From Perognathus longimembris pacificus (lineage: Eukaryota; Chordata; Mammalia; Rodentia; Heteromyidae): 64,000 nucleotides of DNA. The stretch covers positions 78,096,267-78,160,266 of the forward strand of contig NC_063161.1 of the NCBI RefSeq assembly GCF_023159225.1, read 5' to 3'. A model generated the notes under the pieces. The model saw only the letters and a program-made list of their open reading frames with translations. It was not told the origin of the DNA and did not search any database. This document shows positions 55,668-64,000 of the stretch, piece after piece; the first letter of the stretch is position 1, and the number at the start of each line of letters is the position of its first letter. A program made the translations under genes and the position numbers.

Positions 55668-58600
55668 GTCCCAAGGAAGCCAGACCTGGCTATGGGCTCG
55701 AGGATCTACAAGGAGTCCAGTTGAATCTTGTTCAGGGCAGCTATTGCTTCCTGACAAGAGTCCTACAGAGGCTGGTCAGTCTGGCTTTTGACAGATTACG
55801 TTGGCTTCAGTGACCACACTGGGTAGCTTTTGGCTACATCTGACCCAGTGTTTGTGTTGGGGACTCTGCCAAACTAAACCTTGAGTCTTCTGTGATGAAT
55901 TCACTTGTTCTCCATAGTTTCTGTATCAGACATGACTGAGGAAGTATTATGGCCAGTATAAGCTGTTGAGGACCCTTGCCTAGATGGCCCTAGCAGCAGT
56001 CTCTCTCCTGAAGGTTCAGTTTTATGCTTTTTGTGACTCCTTTGCTCATGAGTGTTCATTTGTGAGGCTGAGCTGCCTGGATCTGTGTGATAGCATGGCT
56101 TCCCAGCCACCCAGTGGGTGACCAGTGGTGTGCACCATGGATAGGCTGCCAGGCTCTGAGCAGAGCCATCTGGTACGGTGAGAGGTGATTGAGGAGCTGA
56201 TGACAGATGTAGTTTGATGAGGCAATGTGCCATAATTAGTCTGGGATGGGAGAATTATAAAGAATATGTGTGGATGGAATAATCACCTGGCTTCAAGAAG
56301 GAGCCCAAGCAGTGTGGAAATGTTTCAGCAGTTATGCAAGCAAGTGCTCAGTGGCATTGAGCCCAGGCCTGGTTCTGAGTTCGTGGTGAATTGGAGCAGA
56401 CTGGGCGCTGTGTAACCAGTGGATGTGGCCAACAAGGCCTTCCACTGATGAGGGCCTCTGTGTCAGTGCCTTACCCATGTTCATCCTGGTCATCTTCACT
56501 ATCCTGGGAGACAGCCACTGTCCTCATCATTCAGTTGTGAGGCAGAGTCTGTTGGCCAAGTTCATGTGGTCCGTGCTTTGAAGCTATTCATTCTGGCTCC
56601 CAGGCTGTCCCTTGTCACTCTGTCCTACTGTATTCATGGTTGCAGTAGATATTTAGGGCACCCAGTATACCCCCCACCCCAGTTTTGTTGTGCCCAGTAC
56701 TTTATGCTTGACCAAATCTGAAGATTTAGTATACAAACTCACAGTAAACGACCAGCTCTTTGAGACACCCATGTGAAGTGGACTACGGTGGGTGTGAGTT
56801 TGTATATCCAGTGACTGTCCCCTGTGGGCCTCCAGCCTCATTATGTCAAACCTGTAGATGTTCATTCTTCCAGGTGCTTACTGTGATTGTGACCATGACC
56901 TCACCAGAGCAGGGCCACCGCCTCTCCCAGCCTAGCTGGACTGCTATTCAGTAGTAGCACTGAGTTGCTCTTTTGAAATAAATCAATAGGCTTGTGGCTC
57001 ACTCAGAAGTAGGGTGCTAGAGAGGCCCTCATTCTTGGCAGGCACTTGGGGTCCTTATACTGTGTATGTGTTTCCTAGACATGGGGCCCTTGACATAGTG
57101 TGCCTTTAACTTGTTCCCATTGGCTGCCTGGCTATGGGTCCTCAGCTCTAACCATTGGTAAAATGCCCTGTGAGATGCATGGTTATTAGCTGCTCTGCCT
57201 TGTGGTATGGAGTTAGGTTGCTTGTCTTGAGTGCTGCTTCCTGGGAGGACAGAGACAAGCAGGGATAGTGTTTGTCTGACACTTGCCTTGCCAAGGTACA
57301 TGGTTTCAGATAGGGCTAGTGATGGGCCTGAGACTTGCCAACTGTGTGCTAGAAAGCTGTAATGAGAGCAGCCGTCATTACAAGCCCTCCTGAGCTTCTT
57401 GCACCTCAGGTTTCAGCTGTGCCTGGGCATGCCTGCTCAGGAAACCACAGTCACAGATGACTCTGCTTCTGTTTCTGAGGACCACTCAGTATGGATGGAC
57501 CTGCTGTGTGCCAGGGACGTGGTCTGCTGGATCTCTACTTTGCCTGCTCTCTCCTCAGTTAGAGAGTGGGGCAGGCTGCCACATGGTGCATGTAGACTTC
57601 AGGGATCTGGAGTATCTTCTCAGTAGAGCGGTAGTTCCTGCACTAGTAGCTCACATTCAGTGAGTAGAAGACCACATCTGTGGTTCCTGTGGCAGGTGTG
57701 TGAGCACCTGCATCTTCATTTGACAGTGGGATTTGAAGCTGCCTGTGTCCTGCTCCTCCTTTAGGGTTGAGTGATCAGAGGCTCTTGAATGGCTTTTTGC
57801 TAGAGTTTCTGGTTGGTGGTCTGCACTATAAATCCTTGTAGGTGTGTGTGTCTATCCTTTTGACATCTTGCTAGGTCTTTGCCAGAATCTAGAGGGGACA
57901 GTGCCATCACTCACCTCCTGCTTGCCCACTTTACCCACGCTCTTGTCAGAAGTGCACTGAAGTGTGAGCCTACATCCACTACTTCTGCCCAGCAGATCCC
58001 CCATGGGAAGCAGCACAGGAACATCATCCCTCACCCCAAGACCCACTGGCCACTGCCAGCCTGTTTCATCTCAGCACAGTGCCGTAAATGTCAGGCGGCT
58101 GAGGGATGGCAGGCTGCACACTAATTGGCCACTGTCTTAGAAGCTGGAAGCAAGCTCACTTTTAAGTACATGCTTTGAGCTAGCTTTCCAGGTAGTCTGT
58201 TTTCATGAGATTCTAAAACTGGCCAAATGTCAGGAGTCTTTTTTTGATACTCTTTTGCCTTTTTAAGAGACCTCAGGAGACCATTACTAGAGACAAAGGT
58301 GGCCTCAGTCCAGTTTTGAGACATCCTGGAGAACTTGTATGGCTCAGCTTCTGGCTCCTCCTGAGCACGCTCCCTTTATGTCAGGGTGAGAGCCCTGTAG
58401 TTAATCACCACTTCCTGTTTCAGTGTCCTTCAGCTTTCTACTTGACAGGCACTTCTTCTGGGGTGGGGATCAAGTGGGCTGAATGGCTCACCTGGGTGGA
58501 CAAGAGCTCATAAATATTCAGCAGATACTTTATGTCAGAAATCTTGTCCTAAAAATAGGAGGTATTGGTTTTGTGAAATATCACCAAGTGTCCCTTTGTG

Positions 58601-58815
58601 TCAGTGGATGAACTAAGGACCATCACATGGTGGCTTGGGCTTGGCTCCCACCAGCAGGCCCCAATCCACATCTTGGTGATTCTTCCCTCCCATGTGTCTC
58701 TACACTGTAGTGGCAGTGACCCTGTGGCTACCCTTTTACATCCATGACTTGCTGGCAGTGTCAGGGGTTCCTGGGGACCATGGAGGCAACTTGCACTGCC
58801 TGATAGCCTTTTCTT

Positions 58816-60473
58816 TTCTTTTAAATTATTTATTAATTAAACAAATTTTTTTTGACAAGGTGTTGTGCAAAAGGGGTACAGTTACATAGTAGGGCAGTGT
58901 GTACATTTCTTGTGATATCTTACACCCTGTTTTTCTTTCCCTTCCCTAGGTCAGGTAGACATATATACAATACACAATGTACCAAGAACATATACAGTAG
59001 ACACCGGGGGATGATTCCGAGAGGAGGGGATTGGCCAGGATGCCGATAGGCTGAAAGCTGTCACATGATCTCCCTGAGCGAACGTCCCTCGAGAGCGCCG
59101 AGCCAGGGCGGGGCTGGTAGGTGCTGGGCTGGCTAGGCTGGGAGACGCCTGGGCTGGCTGGAGAGTTGGGGGCTGGGTGCAAGGGCGAACCCAGAGAGGG
59201 TAGCCTGCTTCCACATTCCCCCAGGGCTTGGGGGAGGGGCGTCAAGCCCCTCCATCAAGTCTAAGGATCCCAACAAGTAGTTGTTTGGTTTTAGTTACAT
59301 AATGTAGGGTGGCTGACCCAAACCTGTGGGAAATACCATTTGACAAGAAGCTTTTGGTTTCACAGACCTGGTCTCTACTGTCTCCCCCTCCCCCCACCTT
59401 AACAGTCCTATATCAGGGAGATCATGCCTCTTTGTTTTCTGTGTTCTAGGCTTGTCTCGCTCAACATTATTTGCTCAAGTTTTGACCATTTCCCTGTGAA
59501 TACTAACATTTCACCATTTCTAATTGCTATGTAGTATTCCATTGTGTATAGGTAACATATTTTTTGGATCCATTCATCTGTGGAGGGGCATCTGGGTTGT
59601 TTCCATATTTTGGCTATTGTGAATTGTGCCGCGATAAACGATAAACGTGGAAGTGCAGATGTCTTTTTGGTATCTTGGGACCTGTTGTTCAGGATAGATG
59701 CCTAGGAGTGGTATGGCTGGGTCATAGGGTAGGTCTATGTTGAGCTTTTTGAGGAACCTCCATACTGTTCTCCAAAGTGGTTGTACTAATTTGCACTCCC
59801 ACCAACAATGGAGAAGGGTTCCTCTTTCCCTGTACCCCCTCCAGCATTTGTTGTTGCCTGAGTTCAGAGTATAGGCCATTCTAACTGGAGTGAGGTGGTA
59901 TCTCAGGGTTGTTTTTTTTGCATTTCCTTTACTACCAGGGATGTTGAACATTTTCTCCTATGTTTCTTTGCCATTTTTATCTCTTCTCTTGTGAAGTCTC
60001 TCTTTAGCTCCTTTGCCCATTTCCTAATAGGTTTACTGGGCTTGGAGGGGCTTAGTTTTTGAGTTCTCTGTAGATGACAGATATTAGGCCTTTGTCTGTT
60101 GCTGTGCTGGTAAAGATCCTTTCCCATATGGTTGGCTATCTTTCTATTTTGGTGGCTATGTCCTTAGCTGTGCAGAAACTTTTTAATTTGTAGTAGTCCC
60201 ATTTGTTGAGTCTCTCCCCTATCTGTTGTGCCCCTGGGACTCTATTCAGGAAGTTCCTTCCTGTGCCTGTAAGTTCTAGCGTCTTTCCTACTCTGTCCTT
60301 CAGTAGTTTCAAGGATTCAGGTCTGATGTTGAGGTCCTTGATCCATTTTGAGTTGATCTTGGTGCATGGTGATAGGCTTGGGTCTACTTTGAGTTTTTTG
60401 CCTATGGCTGCCCAGTTTTCCCAGCACCAGTAGTTGAAGAGGCTCTGTTTATTCCATTGTATGTCTTTAGCTC
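58816..60473 (-). mobile_element. 5'-truncated L1 with 20-bp target duplication
   Basis: CTGCCTGATAGCCTTTTCTT flanks the element perfectly at 58796-58815 and 60474-60493. From right to left it carries the end of ORF2, with a frame at 59574-59951 containing the L1 C-terminal motifs [17 protein letters not shown] and [13 protein letters not shown], then 3' UTR and an A-rich tail (T-rich on +, 58816-58855). The ORF2 remnant is broken upstream of that. The preserved duplication suggests a fairly recent insertion. The 3' UTR contains a GC-rich block at about 59007-59272. Confidence 0.92.
59007..59272. other. GC-rich block inside the L1 3' UTR
   Basis: Compared with the L1 at 15193-15800, the 3' UTR is collinear up to ACACCGGGGG and again from AGTAGTTGTTTGGTTTTA. 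About 190 bp of normal L1 sequence between is replaced by about 265 bp of GC-rich sequence. On the - strand the block starts TGTTGGGATCC and contains a CCAAT motif (GGCCAATCCCC), reminiscent of an LTR U3, but no terminal duplication was found. Confidence 0.6.
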
Positions 60474-61319
60474 CTGCCTGATAGCCTTTTCTTAGTTACG
60501 TTCCACCTGTAATTCCTTGCTTCCCTGCCACTCTTCTTTTTTCCCAAGCCTACCCAGTGTTCAACCTCAGTTTACGCTCTGGCCTCACAGCCTGTTGTGT
60601 TTTTAGTTTAAACTGCCCAGGTGGGATTCTGATGTTGCTTTGCCCTGGACTTCCTTGGCAGAGAACATTTACTGGAGGGTTTCTGGGGTGACCAGATTCA
60701 TTGATCCTCCCTTGGGCAGGATACCTAGCTTCCAGAAAGCCTCTGGGACCCTTAGTAGTTATTGGCATGGCCTTAGGCTGCTTCAGAGTAGATGCCATTG
60801 GACACCAATACCACAGCCTTATGAGTGGTCCCAGCTCATCCATACTTGCAACAGAAGCCCTTAGCCTTAGGGCAGGCTTCATATCTTTTTGGGAACTTTA
60901 TTCAGTAAGAGGTACTGGCATAGGCCCCGAAGGAACTGCTCTAGTGAGGCATATGTGCTCTGGTTGTGCCTGAATGTTGACCTGTGGCAGAGGACACACT
61001 GGAAGAGCTGCAGGGTGCAAGTTGAAGATGGGAGCACTGGGAGATGCTGAGTTAAATGGACACTCCGCTACTAGGGGCAAACAGCCAGGTCCTGGAACTG
61101 CAGGGCTTAGGGTAACCTGTGAGAGCTGAGGACTCTGGTCTTCACCTGTGTTTCTCTTGGCTCCTGAGAAGTGGACCTGGGCTGCCCCAGCCCAGCTTCA
61201 GGCCACATCCAGAATCCCTTGGCTTCTGTCCTGTTTCTTGTTCTTCCTGAGCCTCAAGCTTCCTTTGTCCTTAATGGAAGGCCTTGCAGGGGCCCTGGCT
61301 TTTTGGAGGTAGCTAAAAA

Positions 61320-61575
61320 GCTCTAGCCAGAGAGACAAAGGGTGCTGACTAATTGGTGGCTTTATTTATTTATTTCTAGGCCTGAATGGTAAACAGCTTT
61401 GATTCTGTGCTCAGCGGGAACAGGTTGGGAGGCAGCCGCCTGATTGATTCCTCACCTGCAGGCACAAACGGGGGGGAGTCTATCGATTTGGTACTGCCTG
61501 CCAAACCCACTCTGAAGCAGGCTTTAATTGCCTCTAGACCAGCTTCTTCGTACCAGATCTGTGCTTGTCTTTGAG
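61320..61575. promoter_or_regulatory. Candidate conserved intronic regulatory element
   Basis: Repeat-free sequence with ACAGCTTTGATTCTG near 61393 (TCF/LEF-like), TGATTGATTC at 61441-61450 (PBX/HOX-like), ATCGATTTGG near 61483 and GCTTTAATTGCC near 61519. Motif-based call only. Confidence 0.35.
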
Positions 61576-62689
61576 TAGAGAGGCTTCTCTACAGAGTGTC
61601 TACAGAGAAGTTGCCCCTCGTGTGCCAGACTCCCCGTGAGTGCTACCTGCCCCCTGGCCTAGGAAGGCCAGTGCCACCAGGCGGCCCTCTTCAGGTTGTC
61701 AAGAAGTAGTGCATGGGGTAGCCTTTGCCCAAGAGTCTGTGCTCTGACCTTGCCCTCTGCTTCCTGCATTGCCAGCCTCCTCCTCCACAATGAGGACCAT
61801 TTTTCTGTTGTGGGCTTATATGAGTCAAGTTTCATTTTAGCTCCAGGCTAGCTGGACTCTTGTGCACCTGGTGGGCTTGTTTTAGCTGAAGGGGGCTAGG
61901 CATCACAGCTGCTCATCTTTTCATGTGCTCAGCCCTGTGGCCCACAGGTGTGGGATATGCGGAGGGGCATGTCCTAAGAGCACTGTGCAGTTGGCAGACA
62001 GGAGATGCCCATCCAAGCTCTTGGTTGGTAGATGCATCTTCTAAGCTTAGGCTGTGACCACCTAACTTTGGGATGCCAAGCATGAAATTTACTTAAGGCT
62101 TAGGAGGGAAGTGCTTTCTAGAAAGAAGATGTTAGGCAGTACTGCTCCCTGGGGCTGCTGGAGATGGAGTAGGTACGGTTCAAGTAGGCCCATCTTCCCT
62201 GCTCCTTCCCTGAGCCCTCCTGGACTTTTACGTGGAGTCCTCTCCTCCCCCAGCCTTATTCATGGTCTGGCCCTTGGCCTCCCCAATGCTCATCTCATTT
62301 GTCCTACTGATGAGGTCCTCATTGATGGGAGGATAGAGGCTCCTGTTCCTTCAGGAAGAATACTTGCTCTGGGGGCACTACTCTCATCTGCCTCCTGTTC
62401 CTCACTGGGCCCAGCATTAGACTTCTCTGTAGCTTGTCTTCAGCATGTCCTCTGCTCTTCATGAGGCCTGGTACTGTGGGTTTCTTCTAGCCATGTGATG
62501 CCTCTACCAAGTTGTGACATAACAGCCCCTTCCCCCCCACCCCCACCCCTAACTCCCCAGTGTCCCTGGAAGCTCCCTCCTTTCTCAGAGGCCACTCAAA
62601 GGAATGATCTGTTCTCATCACTCTGGTTTTGTCAGAATGACTTACAAGTGACACTGCCATAGGGATCTAGCTCCTTTTACTTGTCAGAA

Positions 62690-63000
62690 AGCACTCAAGA
62701 TTCATCTTGTGGGTGTGGGAATCCAACTGTACCACTCTCATTGCTGCCTAATATTCCCCTGTAAGGACATGCCACTGTTTATTCATCTTGTGCAAGGGTA
62801 TCTGAGTTATATCTGGGTTTTGGTGTAATCAAGTCAAGCTGCTATATGGGTTGGCTTTGTAGGAACAGACCTTTCCATTTTTCTTGGATAGATATTGAGA
62901 GTGAGAGTGGAATTGCTATATCATGACACATTTTTAATTTCATGAGAGTTGCAGATGGGTTCTGGCGTGGGTGTCACTGTTTATGTTTGTGCTGCAGTGT
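62690..63000 (-). mobile_element. Ancient L1 (L1M/HAL1-like) fragment
   Basis: GCTGCCTAATATTCCCCTG, GTTTATTCATCTTGTGC and GAGTGGAATTGCTATATCATG follow antisense L1M order. Decayed. Confidence 0.5.
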
Positions 63001-63329
63001 GGGAGCCTCAGGTCCTTCACGTCTTCTCCTGTGCTGGTCTCCTCTTTGTGTGAAGTCTCAGCTTTTACCATGCTGTGTGTTACATGTGGTTTTCAAGTGT
63101 ACATCCCATGGCCTGCTGGCTCTCACTCCTCCTGGAGTTTTCTGAGTCTCTGGTATTCCTTGAGTTGCAGCCTTTTTTTTTTTTTTCTTCTCTTTTTTCT
63201 ATTGATTTCCTGTGCATTACAATCAAGTTCCAGCTACCAGATCCTGGTTTCCTTTCTTTTCTTTTAATACAGTTCAGCAGCCCCACGGTCGTTCATCTTT
63301 CCTCCTCCCTCCACCTGCTTTTTCATTTA

Positions 63330-63430
63330 TTTCAATTCTCTTATGACTCCAGGGGAACAGCGTCCCAAGTTCATCAGTGGCGGTGTTGTTCCCTGGCTGG
63401 AGTGCAGAGTAATTACTGAGCCATAGTGAT
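63330..63430. promoter_or_regulatory. Weak candidate regulatory element
   Basis: GAGTAATTACTGAGCC at 63408-63423 contains a palindromic homeodomain core TAATTA in otherwise GC-mixed unique sequence. Low support. Confidence 0.2.
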
Positions 63431-63624
63431 CTCCATTGTTCCTGGTACCTAGAGGTGCTGGTGTCCAGGACAGGCATTGGGAGGGGATGGAGGATGCTTT
63501 TCTAGCTAAGCTTTTCTGAGCTTCCCTTCATCTTAGGAAGATGACTACCATGCAGTGTGGAGCACTGTGGAGCTTGCTGTGAACGTCTTTCCTGCTGATG
63601 TCCTCTCTGTTCACCTTCCGTTTT

Positions 63625-63832
63625 TTATTTTATTTATTTTTTGCCACTCCTGAGGCTTGAACTCAGGGCCTGGGCACTGTCCCTGAGCTTCTTTTGCACA
63701 AGGCTAGCGCTGGTCCACTTGAGCCACAGCACCACTTCTGGCATTATCTGTTTATGTGGTACAGAGCACTCGAACCCAGGGCTTCATGCATGCTAGGCTA
63801 GCACTCTAGCACTAAGCTACATTCCCACCTCT
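63625..63832 (-). mobile_element. IDL-Geo dimeric SINE, older copy
   Basis: Reverse-complement dimer from TTTTTGCCACTCCTGAGGC to CTACATTCCCACCTC. Diverged, with no clear target duplication. Confidence 0.85.
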
Positions 63833-63950
63833 TTTTGTTTTTTAATGTAATAACCTTCATGAGTTTCATAAGGCTGTTCCATCCTGCTCTTTGTATGTTC
63901 TGTTTTTGCTCAGGTTTTCTTTCTTTTGGGGTGTGGTGTTGGGGGGGTGT

Positions 63951-63986
63951 CTGTGTGTGAGCGCGCGCACGCACACACACACACAG
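63951..63986. repeat. GT/GC/CA alternating purine-pyrimidine tract
   Basis: TGTGTGTGAGCGCGCGCACG runs into an AC repeat, giving an imperfect palindrome similar in design to the tract at 8541-8577. Confidence 0.9.
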
Positions 63987-64000
63987 TACTTGAAGAATAG

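Larger units (their letters stand above)
35428..64000 (+). other. MAD1L1: Intron downstream of the MAD1L1 exon
   Basis: Everything after the gtagac donor to the window end is read as intron because no sequence resembling the next MAD1 segment was seen. Stretches with no recognised feature are about 35870-36390, 36630-37370, 37430-38150, 38230-39930, 42160-42770, 42830-43655, 43830-45000, 45220-46470, 53915-55610, 55670-58795, 60494-61310 and 61580-62690. They are moderately GC-rich, unique-looking intronic DNA. Confidence 0.7.

Noticed and set aside
421..63832. Regularly recurring repeats as a CRISPR-like array
   Set aside because: Copies are long, in both orientations, irregularly spaced and bear retroposon hallmarks, and the genome is mammalian.

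Overview
This is nuclear DNA from a mammal, almost certainly a rodent of the superfamily Geomyoidea (kangaroo rats, pocket mice, pocket gophers). The diagnosis rests on about two dozen copies of a dimeric SINE: a tRNA-Ala/ID-like left monomer joined to a right monomer that I match to the published IDL-Geo family, which is restricted to that superfamily. The species cannot be told from the window. There is no bacterial-type gene organisation and no intact gene. The window is intronic sequence around a single coding exon.

The one coding feature I can support is an 87-bp exon at 35341-35427 on the + strand. It encodes 29 codons of the spindle-checkpoint coiled-coil protein MAD1 (MAD1L1), matching about residues 330-358 of the human protein. 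No other MAD1L1 exon was recognised, so the window is read as two large introns, 1-35340 and 35428-64000. MAD1L1 is known as a very large gene with long introns, which fits.

Layout. Positions 1-32.1 kb are dense in young SINEs (IDL-Geo dimers and B1-Geo dimers, many with perfect target-site duplications), two related solo LTRs of ERV1 type (about 1955-2356 and 10140-10816), and old L1 fragments on the - strand (12.2-14.6 kb and 15.2-15.8 kb). Positions 32.1-43.7 kb, which contain the exon, are nearly free of young SINEs and hold only ancient repeats (MaLR, MIR, L2), a diverged ~60-bp minisatellite and a strong hairpin. Positions 43.7-50 kb hold a decayed + strand L1 interrupted by trimeric B1-B1-ID elements. 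Positions 50.5-53.9 kb are a complete, non-autonomous, class II-like LTR retrotransposon on the - strand, with two ~480-bp LTRs, a Lys-type primer-binding-site candidate and a 6-bp target duplication. Positions 58.8-60.5 kb are a 5'-truncated L1 on the - strand with a perfect 20-bp target duplication.

The most interesting signals are retroposition events. They include a 36-nt fragment of the SINE 5' end flanked by a perfect 16-bp duplication, a SINE that stops at its internal A-run, dimers and trimers that recombine B1-, ID- and Geo-type monomers, evidence that the Geo monomer is itself tRNA-like, and two IDL-Geo copies in tandem separated by repeated copies of one target site. Several AT-rich repeat-free islands with homeodomain/POU/TCF-like motifs are candidate intronic regulatory elements. 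All family assignments were made by eye; no database search was run.
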